A stretch of DNA of 64,000 bases from Hallerella sp964397425 (GTDB taxonomy: Bacteria; Fibrobacterota; Fibrobacteria; Fibrobacterales; Fibrobacteraceae), in the NCBI GenBank assembly GCA_964397425.1, contig CAYNID010000004.1, positions 62,001 to 126,000 on the forward strand, written 5' to 3'. A program made the position numbers and the translations under genes. The notes under the pieces were generated by a model that worked only from the letters and a program-made list of their open reading frames with translations, was not told the origin of the DNA and did not search any database. Below are positions 1 to 9,618 of the stretch, in pieces; the stretch's first letter is position 1, and every line of letters begins with the position of its first letter.

Positions 1-1
1 A

Positions 2-2143
2 GATGCCACCACAGCAAAGCCTCAACGCGTTGGACCCGTACAAAACTACGGGACCTTAGGAACCAGCGGAGGCGAAGTGGTCAGCCTGAAAACCGGCAAA
101 ACGGCAATGCTCCGCGGCGTGAGCCTTTATTGGTCCGATGCAACCGGTTTGCAATATTACAAACCCGAAGTCATCGCCTGGGCAGCCCAAAATTTAGGCA
201 TTGACGTATTCCGCTTTGCCATGGGAATCCAGTATTATAATTCCCAAGGCAGTGCAAGCGAACCGATGGACGAGAATTATTCTTATATGGGTTCTCCGAG
301 CACCTATATTTCGAAAATTGACCAAATGGTGCAAGCCGCCATCGAAAACGATGTTTACATCATCATCGACTGGCACAGCCACCGCGCCGAAAACGAAATC
401 ACCGCGGCAGATACGTTCTTTACCCGAATGGCCAAAACTTATGGCAAGATTCCAAATGTCATTTTTGAAATCTACAACGAGCCGGTTCACACCGCATGGA
501 ATACGATTACAGGCTATGCGAATACAGTCGCCAGCCATATCCGCCAACACAGCGACAATTTGATTCTCGTCGGCACCCCCAACTGGTCCCAGCTCGGAAG
601 CTACGGCGGGGTGAACGCGAAAAACGTCGCTTATGTATTCCACTTTTACGCAGGGACGCATTCCGTGGGTTCTTTTGGTTCCCGCATTACGGCCGCCAAA
701 AGCGCCGGGAACGCCGTGTTCGTTTCGGAATGGGGCACCACAACAGCAGATGGCAAAGGCAGTGCAAACGAAAGTGCGACAAATGAATGGCTTTCCTTTA
801 TGGAAACAAACCGTTTGAGCAATTGCAACTGGAGCCTTCGCCAACACACGAATCCCATCGACAATACAACAGAAGGTTCCGCCATTTTTAACGGGAGCAA
901 CTTTCTCGTCAACGCCGAACAATTGAACAACGCAACTTATACCGCATCAGGCACCATTGTCAAAAATTACCTCGCCAAACACAAAGCCAGCTGGGCAGAC
1001 ACGCTCATCGCCGGGAAAACAACCGGCTCCTGCCATTTTGCCAGCACAATCGTCAAAGAAACCGCCGGTTCTTTGACCAACCTTTTGAAAGCCGGGTGCA
1101 CTTATACTTCGAGTGACGAATCCGTTGCCACCGTCAACGGAAGCTCAGTGAACATTCTTTCTGCCGGTTTCGCCATTTTTACCGCCAACGACAATTCCCA
1201 ATCCATTGTGGTCGTGGAAAAAGAACCGAAGCAAACCGTTTCGGGACTTTCTGACTTTACTTGCCGTTATGGCGGAACGTGCACCCAAAGCCATTCCATG
1301 GCAAATTACTCCGGATCTAACGATTACGAAACCCTGTTGGCGACTTCCATGACAACAACGCAGGGAGGCACATTGACGTTTGAATCTTTGAATCCGGAAA
1401 TTCTATCGGTCAAACGCGCGACTTGCACCAATTCGAAAACTTGCTACAGCGCATTGAATTCCCAAGTCGTAATGGCTCAGTTCACCACCGTTTTGGGTGA
1501 CGGAAAAATTCGAGTCACCGCCCCCGCCGTTACCGGTTACCGCGCCATGGACGACACCATTACGGTCACCTTTGCCAAAGGGCAGCAACGGATTTATTCC
1601 AAATTCAAAAACAGGACGCTCACTTTTGGCGCCGTCACCGAACAAAACGCCCTCCCCGACACGATGATGGCAGACCAGATTCCCGTCAGCTATACGTATA
1701 ACGGAGCCGCTTCAACCCCTTATTTGACGAAAAATGGGACGAGTATTGTCGCTGGCGCTGAAAATGCCATTGTGCTGATTACGGCTTCCGCTCCGGAAAC
1801 AGATCATTACGAAGCCTTTGAAAAATCGATTACTGTCGTCATCGGGGATAGCACCCAGGCTGTGAACAAAGATGAATATTACGCGACTCCGATTGTGGCA
1901 AGCGCGAACATCGCCCCATTCCGCAGCCAAATTCAAAACAATAGCGTTTTACTCCAAGTTCCGCAAGCCGGACTTGTTCAGTGGTCCATATTCTCTGTGA
2001 CAGGCAAGGTTATCGCCTCCCATCAAGAATACATGAACGCCGGCACACACTTGATTTCTTTGGAAAAGCTGCCGGTCGGTTCTTACCTGCTCCGAATTCG
2101 TCAAGGTTCGCGTTCAGGAACTCTCCGCTGGAACAAAATTTGA
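2..2143 (+). CDS. GH5 family endoglucanase (cellulase), 5' end outside window
   Basis: Secreted beta-1,4-glucanase that hydrolyses cellulose or related glucans. The reading frame is open from base 2. The codons before a GTG at 77 still read as the usual GH5 start (NYGTLGTSGG...), so the true start and signal peptide lie before the window. Counting from that GTG, the catalytic acid/base is E135 in IYNEP and the nucleophile is E218 in VSEWG; DWHSH near residue 98 is another GH5 signature. Residues ~1-310 form the TIM barrel. Then come Ig- or MBG-like beta modules (~320-600) and a C-terminal ~70-residue domain (IFSVTGKVI ... LPVGSYLLRI) like the sorting domains of type IX-secreted proteins. A strong terminator follows. 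The family call is firm; exact substrate range is not visible. Confidence 0.9.
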   Translation, partial: DATTAKPQRVGPVQNYGTLGTSGGEVVSLKTGKTAMLRGVSLYWSDATGLQYYKPEVIAWAAQNLGIDVFRFAMGIQYYNSQGSASEPMDENYSYMGSPSTYISKIDQMVQAAIENDVYIIIDWHSHRAENEITAADTFFTRMAKTYGKIPNVIFEIYNEPVHTAWNTITGYANTVASHIRQHSDNLILVGTPNWSQLGSYGGVNAKNVAYVFHFYAGTHSVGSFGSRITAAKSAGNAVFVSEWGTTTADGKGSANESATNEWLSFMETNRLSNCNWSLRQHTNPIDNTTEGSAIFNGSNFLVNAEQLNNATYTASGTIVKNYLAKHKASWADTLIAGKTTGSCHFASTIVKETAGSLTNLLKAGCTYTSSDESVATVNGSSVNILSAGFAIFTANDNSQSIVVVEKEPKQTVSGLSDFTCRYGGTCTQSHSMANYSGSNDYETLLATSMTTTQGGTLTFESLNPEILSVKRATCTNSKTCYSALNSQVVMAQFTTVLGDGKIRVTAPAVTGYRAMDDTITVTFAKGQQRIYSKFKNRTLTFGAVTEQNALPDTMMADQIPVSYTYNGAASTPYLTKNGTSIVAGAENAIVLITASAPETDHYEAFEKSITVVIGDSTQAVNKDEYYATPIVASANIAPFRSQIQNNSVLLQVPQAGLVQWSIFSVTGKVIASHQEYMNAGTHLISLEKLPVGSYLLRIRQGSRSGTLRWNKI

Positions 2144-2174
2144 TTTAACGCGAAAGCCTCGGCATTTTGATGAA

Positions 2175-2208
2175 CCCCCGAAAGTTGCGTCCAACTTTCG
2201 GGGGTTTT
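2175..2208 (+). terminator. Rho-independent terminator of the cellulase gene
   Basis: A perfect 13-bp inverted repeat (2175-2187 with 2192-2204, 4-nt loop) is followed by TTTT, 31 nt after the cellulase stop codon. Confidence 0.9.
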
Positions 2209-2247
2209 GTGTACAAGAAGCTCACTACAGTATCGTTCAAAGCATCG

Positions 2248-2607
2248 TTAGTTTCCTCGTCCGGGATCCTTGCCGCACATCTTCTCAAGGATGTTCTTCA
2301 CCTTGCGCGTACATTTCCGCCATGGCGATGGTCAACGCCCTTTCCGAACGCAATCCCTTCTGCAAGGCCTGGGGGGAGAGTCCGCCGTTCCGCGTCTGCG
2401 GGATTGCGAACGTGACCGGTCCGGAACGCGTGTTGAGGGTCTTGGACTTGAATCCGTTCGCATAATCCAGACGGTTCTTGGAACGTTCATATGCCCCGGC
2501 ATTCAGGAATTTCTCCCGATCCATCGTCATCGCCTCGTTCATGGCGAGCCTGAAGAGTTCCATTAGGAAGTCGGGTCGAAACTATATTTGTTGTCGGAGT
2601 TTTCCAT
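2248..2607 (-). pseudogene. IS256-family transposase remnant, N-terminal part, frameshifted
   Basis: Reading leftward, the N-terminal part of a mutator-type (IS256) transposase is clear: LNAGAYERS, YANGFKSKTLNTR, LRSERALTIAMAEMYAQG. It is broken in at least two places. An ATG at 2607 (MENSDNKYSF) is out of frame with the main block at 2285-2563. After MYAQG the expected VKNILEKMCG continues only in another frame, ending at a stop at 2248. The DDE catalytic core and C-terminus are absent. A second remnant at 19190-19490 has the same orientation and a shared outer end. Confidence 0.85.
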
Positions 2608-2648
2608 GCTTATTCCTTTGTTTGATTTGTTGTAAAACCAAAAATAGG

Positions 2649-2735
2649 ATGTGGAAACTCCACTTTTTGTTTATTGGGCCCTGAACGGGCCTTTTTTCAT
2701 GAATGATTGATTTTACAGAAAGAAAATGTTATTTT
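2649..2735. repeat. Outer end of IS256-type remnant, shared with 19512-19590
   Basis: The stretch begins GGATGTGGAAACTCCACTTT and ends near CAGAAAGAAAAT. The same start (one base different in the first 20) and the same CATGAATGATTG plus CAGAAAGAAAAT blocks recur at 19512-19590. This is most simply the preserved terminus of the same insertion element on both sides of the island. Confidence 0.6.
2677..2697 (+). terminator. Hairpin with T-run inside the IS end
   Basis: GGCCC-TGAAC-GGGCC followed by TTTTTT. It may shield the element or the island from read-through. The second copy of the element end at 19540 lacks the perfect stem. Confidence 0.55.
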
Positions 2736-2901
2736 TAAAATAAGCGTGGTTTCTAATTCTTATTTTTCAACGCAGGCAAAAGATCTCGCCAAAGCAAATA
2801 ACGTTGAATTGATTGACGGCAAGGCATTGAATTCAAAACTTTCAACGGTTAAAATATCTTGGCGAGATGTTCACGAAATGGAACGAAATAGAATGAGGTA
2901 A
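2707..2901 (+). pseudogene. Fragment of an Mrr-type restriction endonuclease domain
   Basis: The 64-residue reading frame contains VVSNSYFSTQAKDLAKANNVELIDG, which resembles the end of the Mrr_cat nuclease fold (T/S-x-F ... A..LA....VELIDG). In intact proteins this follows a DNA-binding part and the D...ExK catalytic strand, both missing here. The fragment starts directly at the IS256-type end, so it is probably the tail of an older, truncated nuclease gene. The residual frame starts with TTG and has no convincing ribosome binding site. Confidence 0.55.
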
Positions 2902-2918
2902 AAATCGGCAGGTCAACT

Positions 2919-3063
2919 ATGTTAACAACATTTTTGATAGTACTTGGCATATTAACCCTTTTGGGAGCAGGAACAGCAGAAGACGCGTGCGTCATCACAT
3001 TGCTGCTAAAAATTCTTCCCTTTTTCATTGTATTTGGAGTCATCATCTTTATTGCTCGTTGAA
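2919..3063 (+). pseudogene. Possible frameshifted small membrane protein
   Basis: An ATG at 2919 opens MLTTFLIVLGILTLLGAGTA, a hydrophobic segment. In this frame the sequence then becomes polar and ends at 3170. Skipping one T in the TTT at 3000-3002 restores a second hydrophobic stretch (LLLKILPFFIVFGVIIFIAR) ending at TGA 3061-3063. That would be a ~47-residue two-helix protein disabled by a 1-nt insertion. No family is recognised and the call rests only on the hydropathy pattern. Confidence 0.35.
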
Positions 3064-3282
3064 AAAACTGATTCCTTTCGGCAAGTTCTGGGAACATCCG
3101 GCTGAGATAGCGCAAATTTTCTTTCGCAAATACCCCCAAGGGAATGAAAAATAGGAGGTCCCCATATTGAGATTTATAAACAAAATCGATGCGGAAAACC
3201 CTCAACACGATGCTTGAAAAATCGTCTACGGCCCCTCTGCGCCGAAGTCGTCTTTTTCCCCTTGGCGTGAGCCTAGTCTATT

Positions 3283-3762
3283 TTACGACAGTTGCCGTGG
3301 GGTCAAATTGTTGAGAAGCTCCTGTGTCCCCGGACTTTCTGTTTCAACTCTCTGAAACACCTCACTCAGATTTTCAAGATTTTGAATCGTCTTTCTATCT
3401 GATTTCAAATTCACAATAGCATCAATCAAGATTTTGGGGCTTATGTTTTCAATAGGAATCGTATTATTGATTCCATACTTGCGAAGTCGCAAGGCATTGT
3501 CTATTTGGTCTTTGCCCAAGGGGAGAATCAGAAATTTTTTATTGTTGTAGACACACTCTTTAATTGTCGCCAATCCTCCGTGAATCAAGGCGATTTCCAA
3601 ATTCTCAGCTTTCAATATACGACGCTGAGGGACCCAGCTTGCAAAGGTGATGTTGGGTTGACTTTTAAACTCAGTCCACTCGTAATCATTAATCAATTTC
3701 GAACCAACACCTAGGACTAGATTGTAGCGACTTAATTCTGCGGAGCGCATTGCCTCGCACAT
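3283..3762 (-). pseudogene. C-terminal fragment of a GT1-type glycosyltransferase
   Basis: 159 residues match the C-terminal half of the complete glycosyltransferase at 4025-5515: WVPQRRILKAENLEIALIHGG, ECVYNNKKFLILPLGKDQ, and DNALRL. This is the nucleotide-sugar binding half (W-x-PQ, HGG, DQ signature). The acceptor-binding N-terminal ~320 residues are missing. Upstream bases to 4024 encode nothing recognisable, so this looks like a decayed tandem duplicate. The residual reading frame could still be translated but should not be an active transferase. Confidence 0.75.
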
Positions 3763-4024
3763 GCAATGCTAGTGCATTCTTTTCATTCAACCATCTTTAC
3801 ATATACAAAAAGATCCCGTTAGGAAAGAACAATTCCGTTCGTATGATGTAACTACTCTATGAGTAGGCTTCCCATCCATCCTTCGTTGCACCGGGGAGTC
3901 CAATTACCGCCATTTCGTCAATCTTGCTTGCGCAGAACAACATATTGTTTTTTTACACCGCTTTTACAAAAATCGAAGAAACATTTCTATCGGATAAAAC
4001 TTCAAGCCTTTGTAGGCGGATAAA
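3763..4024. other. Gene-free stretch between glycosyltransferase and its partial copy
   Basis: 262 nt with no supported gene. Short reading frames exist (for example a 28-codon frame with GLPGATKDGWEA on the minus strand), but none is recognised. The missing N-terminal part of the duplicated glycosyltransferase would be expected here and is not detectable. Confidence 0.5.
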
Positions 4025-5515
4025 TCAGTCCGTTGAATGCTCTTTACACATTTCGTTATATTGAGAGCACACGGTCCGTGCAGCCTCATTCATTGGGTCA
4101 AAATTTGTCAAATCCACATTTTCCGCCAAGTGGGCTATTTTCCTTGCCCCCAAGTGCGAATCCTCTGCGGTGCGGAATACGCTACTTAATTTTTTCAAGT
4201 TCCGCAAAGATGTATAATCTTGAACAACCTGATTGATAAAATAGCGCAAACATTTAGGCTTTATGTACTCAATATGGAACCTGTTCTTGATGCCGAAATT
4301 TTCCAATCTAAGCGCGTTATCCATTTGATCTTTTCCTAATGGCAGCACCAAGAAGGGAACCTCGTAATAAACGCACTCTTTAATTGTAGCCAAGCCGCCG
4401 TGGATAACGGCGCAACTTGTTTTGTTCTTTTTTGCCAACGCTTTTAGGATTCGTCTCTGTGGGGCCCAGCCACAAATCGTAACATTTTCATGTTCATCCC
4501 ATTGATTTTGAATAAGAGTGGAGCCAACACACAAAATAAGGTGATAGTCCTTCATGTCGGACGCTTGCATCGCATTTATAATCGACTTGAACAAAGCCAT
4601 AGAACTTTCTGCATAGTCAAGGACCTGCGACCCTGCTGTAACATATATCAGGTTCGGCTTATTTAAGATATCATTCCAGGCAATTTCCTCGTTAATAGGC
4701 TCCAATTCTTTGGTTATGCACGGCTCATCATATTGCACCAAGTTGCCATGCCCCGCTGAATAGCTGTCATAGTCAAATATTTCTGGACAGGGAATAAATT
4801 CAGGGAAATTCCGTAGTGGAGCTACAAATTCTTCCAATGTCACACCAGGATCATTCAGTAGTTTTTGGGGATTACTGCAGTCATGGACTACAATATTCAA
4901 CAATTTCTTTTGTTCTTCCAAAGAAAATGCCATCAAGTTTTGCAAGGCTCTTGATGCAGGGTCTTCATAGGGATGGCGCAAATAGGTTGTTGAAATGACA
5001 AATTTTAAATTATCGTGAAAATGGTCAGATTTTGACACGTTGTAATAAATGATCAAAGTTTCAAGAGCCGTGAAATATCCCGATACAAGCAAGTCCGGAG
5101 AATAGGAATTGAATACGTTTCTGATAACTTCAGCTTCTCTGCTTTCTTTATCAGAAACGTCAATTTTTTCCCGTTCCTTAGCGTTAAGGCCCGAATAGGC
5201 TAAAACCCAGACATGGTCCGGTTTCCAACGGCTGCTAGGAGTCGTTTGGACTTCATTCGTATAGCCTTCACGATAAATTTCAGTGAAAATTTTGTTGTAG
5301 TTGAATTTATTTTCGTCGCCATTGGCGGAATGGGTAGTCTCAAAATTCTCTACAATTTCCTCGCAATCGGCAATGCCCATGTACTGGACCTCGAAATTTT
5401 TGTCCTTGGCAAGTTTTCCATAGGAGTTTATAAAATCCGCCCACGCGAAGGTTGGGAGCCAATGACCCTGTTCTTTATAAACATCGGGCCAAAAGAGGAT
5501 TTTTTTTGTTTCCAT
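4025..5515 (-). CDS. GT1-family (MGT/UGT-like) glycosyltransferase
   Basis: Predicted to transfer a sugar from a nucleotide sugar to an unknown acceptor. The 496 residues fit a GT-B fold. The C-terminal half carries the family signature at residues ~340-405: GWAPQRRIL, VIHGGLATIKE, PFLVLPLGKDQMDNALRL. The N-terminus (ILFWPDVYKEQGHWLPTFAWADF) resembles the start of the acceptor domain, with H18. There is no signal peptide, so it is cytoplasmic. ATG at 5515 is preceded by AGGGGTG. It is the last complete gene of the minus-strand operon, 24 nt after the lipoprotein gene. The acceptor might be the lipoprotein, the GLUG protein, the toxin or a small molecule; the sequence does not say. A partial copy lies downstream. 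Confidence 0.75.
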   Translation of the reverse strand: METKKILFWPDVYKEQGHWLPTFAWADFINSYGKLAKDKNFEVQYMGIADCEEIVENFETTHSANGDENKFNYNKIFTEIYREGYTNEVQTTPSSRWKPDHVWVLAYSGLNAKEREKIDVSDKESREAEVIRNVFNSYSPDLLVSGYFTALETLIIYYNVSKSDHFHDNLKFVISTTYLRHPYEDPASRALQNLMAFSLEEQKKLLNIVVHDCSNPQKLLNDPGVTLEEFVAPLRNFPEFIPCPEIFDYDSYSAGHGNLVQYDEPCITKELEPINEEIAWNDILNKPNLIYVTAGSQVLDYAESSMALFKSIINAMQASDMKDYHLILCVGSTLIQNQWDEHENVTICGWAPQRRILKALAKKNKTSCAVIHGGLATIKECVYYEVPFLVLPLGKDQMDNALRLENFGIKNRFHIEYIKPKCLRYFINQVVQDYTSLRNLKKLSSVFRTAEDSHLGARKIAHLAENVDLTNFDPMNEAARTVCSQYNEMCKEHSTD

Positions 5516-5539
5516 ATAAACACCCCTATGAAAAAGAAT

Positions 5540-6439
5540 TTAAAGTCCTAGCCACCCCAAAAAATCCAAGTAGGCAAATGTCGTTTGAGTGCCACCATTA
5601 ACAACAACCCGGACGGAAACATTGAACGGCTTGGCGTTGTAAACCATAGTACCGATAGTTTCAATACATGTACTTGTATGGTCATTGCCGGCAACCAAAA
5701 TGCCATCGCTGACAACGTCGGAAACAGAACATGAATGAGTATAGACATCTTCCCAACCATTGGCTTTTAAAAGATCGGATACATCATCCCTGTCGTATGT
5801 TATGTAATCCACCATTGAGTTGTCTGCTGGATAGGCCCAATATATTGTAGACTCATCCTTGTATAACAAATTATTTATATAATCGGTCGAGAGAATTCCA
5901 TTCATATATGTTCTTGCGACATATTCAACATCTGTTGAATATGGATTGACCCCCGCCCCACCATTCCCGATCGTTGAAAATACGGCGTTGAAATCATCAC
6001 CGCCCTGTTCATTTGTCGAAAGCCACATCTGAAAAACGACCTTAAAACCGCCGTTCTCCTTATGGTTGTAATACATATATTTTTCAGAATTGGCATATTT
6101 CCTGACATCCGATGGGATATCTTTTCCTATCAATTCGCCCCAATTACGCATCACCAGAGCCTGGTAATATGAATTATACGATTTGGGGAGATCGTCACGA
6201 TTCACTTTTGAAACACATGAAGTACTTCCGTTTGGAATCCAATTAAGCGAAGTCGTGAACATTTCAGGAGAAGAACTCGGAACCGGCAAGTAGGACTCCG
6301 CCATGGCGATACAAGCGGAATTGTCCAATTGTGGAGAATTCGCTTCGGCAGAATTTGTTCCTGATCCAGAATCAGAAGAACAAGCCAAGAACAAGAGGAG
6401 TGTTGCCGAAAATGTCAATTTGCATATATTCGATTTCAT
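5540..6439 (-). CDS. Hypothetical lipoprotein in the toxin operon
   Basis: 299 residues beginning with a lipoprotein signal peptide; the lipobox LFLAC gives an acylated C20, followed by a Ser/Gly/Asn linker (SSDSGSGTNSAE). The mature part is polar, with paired cysteines (C32, SC near 66, and C near 226 and 251), and fits an envelope-anchored globular domain of unknown family. It lies 12 nt after the GLUG gene, with AAGGA before its ATG, and 24 nt before the glycosyltransferase. Co-transcription with the TcA-like gene suggests a surface or periplasmic accessory role such as tethering or self-protection, but that is inference only. Confidence 0.7.
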   Translation of the reverse strand: MKSNICKLTFSATLLLFLACSSDSGSGTNSAEANSPQLDNSACIAMAESYLPVPSSSPEMFTTSLNWIPNGSTSCVSKVNRDDLPKSYNSYYQALVMRNWGELIGKDIPSDVRKYANSEKYMYYNHKENGGFKVVFQMWLSTNEQGGDDFNAVFSTIGNGGAGVNPYSTDVEYVARTYMNGILSTDYINNLLYKDESTIYWAYPADNSMVDYITYDRDDVSDLLKANGWEDVYTHSCSVSDVVSDGILVAGNDHTSTCIETIGTMVYNAKPFNVSVRVVVNGGTQTTFAYLDFLGWLGL

Positions 6440-6451
6440 AGTGTTTGTTCC

Positions 6452-9400
6452 TTATTTTACGTTCACCATTTTAGAGTTGCCGTTCACACGAACAATGTAG
6501 TTGCCCGATGATTGCAGGGTAATCGTTGTCATTCCATTTGCCGAAAGCGGCTTCGCAACAATCAAATGACCGAGCGCATCGAAGATGCGAACATTCCCAC
6601 CCTGCGTATTGGAAAGTGTTATCGTCATGCCATTTACCGAAAGGTTGAATGTTTTTTGTGGGAGCGCCATCACGAATTCTGATTGCTCCGAAGAACTCGA
6701 TGATTCGCCCTTTGACGAACTAGACGATTTTTCAGAACTGCTGCTAGGATCCTGAGACGAACCAGATTCAACAGAAGATGACGAGACCGAAGGCGACTGC
6801 CATTCCATGTCAAATTCTGGATACTTTTCGCCCTGTTTCCAAGAGACATAACTTTCGCCCAAATACTCTGCACGATACTGAACCCAATGATTTAACGCAT
6901 CAAGCAACGTTCCCTGCACTTCTTCACCATTTTCCATATCGTAGTAAGTCATTTTTCCCAAACCCAATGCCGCATTTAAATTATAACTATAAGAGTCCGT
7001 TATTTTAGAGTCTACAGAACCAGCGGAACCTTCAATAGCATAGGAATTATACGCGTCTATACCTTCTCCAAATTGGTATTTAAATTTCGAGGCTCCGCTA
7101 ATATTGCCGTAATTATAGGTGTTAGCAAAATAATTATTCATTCCTAAGCCATACAGCCCACAATCGCCGAACCTACCGGTCGAATGTACACACAAAAGAT
7201 CACCCGCATTAAAAGAGTTGTAAACTTTTCCTTTTCCACCATTGACTATGCCCGCTACAGAGACCCCCGAATAAGAACTGGAAAAGTAGTCTTCATATGA
7301 TTCAACATGTATATTCCCCGTTGTACCGGAATTTTTTACAGTACCATGGTTGAGTCCTACAACACCACCAACAGATTGATTACCAAGACAGTCTACAATT
7401 TGACTGACACTCAATGCTGTTTTTGTTAACGCTTTATTTATTAATCCGGAGGATACATTTATGCCGGCAATTCCAGCAATACGGCCTAAACTACACGTAC
7501 TAACGCTCAATGTATCGGCGTTTGAATTTGCATTTTCAACTACTCCCGCATTGTAACCAACTATATTTGCAACTGCGAAGTTATTTAATGAAGCGTCGGC
7601 GATAAAACACTGAGAGCCGTCGTCTAAAATTTTTATTTTCGTCCTATTTTCCGTCCCTTTGATGATGCCCGACCGAGCGTTATGTCCAACAATTCCTCCA
7701 TAATAAAACACCCCACTGCCATAATTACTTGTACTTTTATAGGTACAAGGCATTTTAAATAGAGCCTCGCCACTGGAATTCACGTTTTGGACACTCCCTT
7801 CATTCACACCAACAATTCCGCCATTAATAAACCCTTTTATGGGGGAATCGAAAATCACTTTCAGATTCAAGGAATCCCTCTGTTTCCAAAAAAAATTCTT
7901 TGCAGAAAACGAGCCCGCAAATTTAGTATTCGTAATTTTCGCATTTAAACCATTATGCACAGCGATGCCTGCCCCACCCATCATCGTGTATATTCTAGCA
8001 TCAACTGAACAACTATCAATCGTTCCATAATTGTGAACCGCTATTCCCGCAACCCAACTACCGCTCAGCAGACTTTTGTCAATATGAACATTTCTAATAG
8101 TTCCTTGAGTGTATCCAAAAAGGGCTGCATTTTGCGAAAGGCTATCCATAACAATTCCTGATATGGAATGATTTTTACCGTCGAAAGTCCCCAAGAAGGG
8201 CGTATCATGTGTTCCTATCGGAACCCAAATAAATTTTGCCAACGATGCGCTATCTATGTTGGATGACAGAGTAATTGTTTTGCCTTTAAAATCATCGTGA
8301 AAGCCACTCTTATACCCATTCACGATTACAGCAAGACCCGCGAGGGCTTTCGCCGATGTTATATTGAAATTTGAAGAGGATTCGTTGTACCAGGACACAT
8401 CATAATTCTTGTCATCCGTCCACAACTTTCGTTCTTTTTCTATATCGGAACCGAAAACAGGGTAACCTTTTTCACCTAAAATCCACCTGTTATACAGCCC
8501 TTGCTTTTGCCGATCAACCCATTCATTCAAAGTCACCGATAAATTAAAAAAATACGGATATTCATCGGCAAACTCCTGTGTCGGCGTCAAGGCATATTCA
8601 AAACCGGTTCCCGTCACTTTGTAGGAGCCAATATCCGAGATATAATTTTCGTTACGATAAAATTTACATCCTTTAAAATGTTTTTCACTATAATAAGAAG
8701 TTTTTGTATCTGTCGAACATGCAACAGTGTAGGAATTAACGAACGTCACTTGAGTTGGACTAAGCATTCGGAAAAAATATTTTTTCGCAAAAGAGTTTTC
8801 TATCCGTGAATTAGTTATGTCATTTGCGAGCCGAGAAGTATTTGTATTTATTCCACAATTTTTTGCAACGCTATTTTGAACATATCCAACCAAGGGGTAA
8901 AATACCTCGCCGCTGAGGTTATGGTAGTTGTTGGGGTCATTGTACAACTTAGAAGGAATAGAAGATGCATCCAGTCCAGAATTATCCAAAACAGAATTTT
9001 CCATTTCTCCAGCTATAAATCCATAGTGGTAAAATAAAGATCCGCTCTTCCCCTTATTATACTGAAACAATGTATCGAACATGTCGCTGTTGGCAAATCC
9101 CAGATTCCAAACATTTTCAAGGACTGCGTCACCAAAAGCTTTTGTCACAATACCTCCAATCCGTTTGGAGGCGAGATTCGTCGATCGAATGTCATAGAAG
9201 AAATTTTTCACCTTCAAATTCTTCACTGTTCCGCCGACATACGCAAAAAGACCGTATGTGAATTGGTCCTTGTCCATATAGATGTTTGATATTGTAAAAT
9301 CATTTCCATCAAAAACCCCTTTGTAAGCATTGGAGGAATCTTTCCCTATAGGTTCCCAATTGGAGGCGTTTGTTGTATCGACAAGTGAATTTACGTAGCA

Positions 9401-9610
9401 GTTCACATTCTTCGTAAGAATCGCATTGATATCCGTATTCCCTGAGTTTACATGGTCGCGGAACCAAGCCAGTTCTGGACACTTGGAAATTTGGTAATAC
9501 TCCTCTCCATCAACAGTTGTTTTTGAAGGCTCTGTTGAGGTCAAATAAGTGGATTGAGAAAAGGCCATTCCAATTCCCAAGAAAATTCCTATGATTATAT
9601 TCTTTAACAT
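6452..9610 (-). CDS. GLUG-repeat surface protein with Ser-rich linker and C-terminal sorting-like domain
   Basis: About 1052 residues. ATG 9610 is preferred over the GTG at 9616 because AGAGGTG precedes it; it opens a signal peptide (MLKNIIIGIFLGIGMAFSQS). The body is a long beta-repeat region with GLUG-type units: GGTVKNLKVKNF, ALFGYTQGTIRNVHI, GGIVGVNEGSVQNV, GGVVGLNHGTVKN. A Ser-rich low-complexity linker lies at ~930-975, typical of Fibrobacter surface proteins. A last ~70-residue domain (VRIFDALGHLIVAKP ... SGNYIVRVNG) resembles type IX-style sorting domains and matches the ends of the cellulase and xylanase here. It starts 8 nt after the TcA-like stop codon, so it is probably co-translated. 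An adhesin-like exported role is likely. Confidence 0.8.
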   Translation of the reverse strand: MLKNIIIGIFLGIGMAFSQSTYLTSTEPSKTTVDGEEYYQISKCPELAWFRDHVNSGNTDINAILTKNVNCYVNSLVDTTNASNWEPIGKDSSNAYKGVFDGNDFTISNIYMDKDQFTYGLFAYVGGTVKNLKVKNFFYDIRSTNLASKRIGGIVTKAFGDAVLENVWNLGFANSDMFDTLFQYNKGKSGSLFYHYGFIAGEMENSVLDNSGLDASSIPSKLYNDPNNYHNLSGEVFYPLVGYVQNSVAKNCGINTNTSRLANDITNSRIENSFAKKYFFRMLSPTQVTFVNSYTVACSTDTKTSYYSEKHFKGCKFYRNENYISDIGSYKVTGTGFEYALTPTQEFADEYPYFFNLSVTLNEWVDRQKQGLYNRWILGEKGYPVFGSDIEKERKLWTDDKNYDVSWYNESSSNFNITSAKALAGLAVIVNGYKSGFHDDFKGKTITLSSNIDSASLAKFIWVPIGTHDTPFLGTFDGKNHSISGIVMDSLSQNAALFGYTQGTIRNVHIDKSLLSGSWVAGIAVHNYGTIDSCSVDARIYTMMGGAGIAVHNGLNAKITNTKFAGSFSAKNFFWKQRDSLNLKVIFDSPIKGFINGGIVGVNEGSVQNVNSSGEALFKMPCTYKSTSNYGSGVFYYGGIVGHNARSGIIKGTENRTKIKILDDGSQCFIADASLNNFAVANIVGYNAGVVENANSNADTLSVSTCSLGRIAGIAGINVSSGLINKALTKTALSVSQIVDCLGNQSVGGVVGLNHGTVKNSGTTGNIHVESYEDYFSSSYSGVSVAGIVNGGKGKVYNSFNAGDLLCVHSTGRFGDCGLYGLGMNNYFANTYNYGNISGASKFKYQFGEGIDAYNSYAIEGSAGSVDSKITDSYSYNLNAALGLGKMTYYDMENGEEVQGTLLDALNHWVQYRAEYLGESYVSWKQGEKYPEFDMEWQSPSVSSSSVESGSSQDPSSSSEKSSSSSKGESSSSSEQSEFVMALPQKTFNLSVNGMTITLSNTQGGNVRIFDALGHLIVAKPLSANGMTTITLQSSGNYIVRVNGNSKMVNVK

Positions 9611-9618
9611 ATACACCT

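Noticed and set aside
3841..3960. Short frame with GLPGATKDGWEA on the minus strand
   Set aside because: Only 28 codons, no recognised family, lies in decayed sequence.
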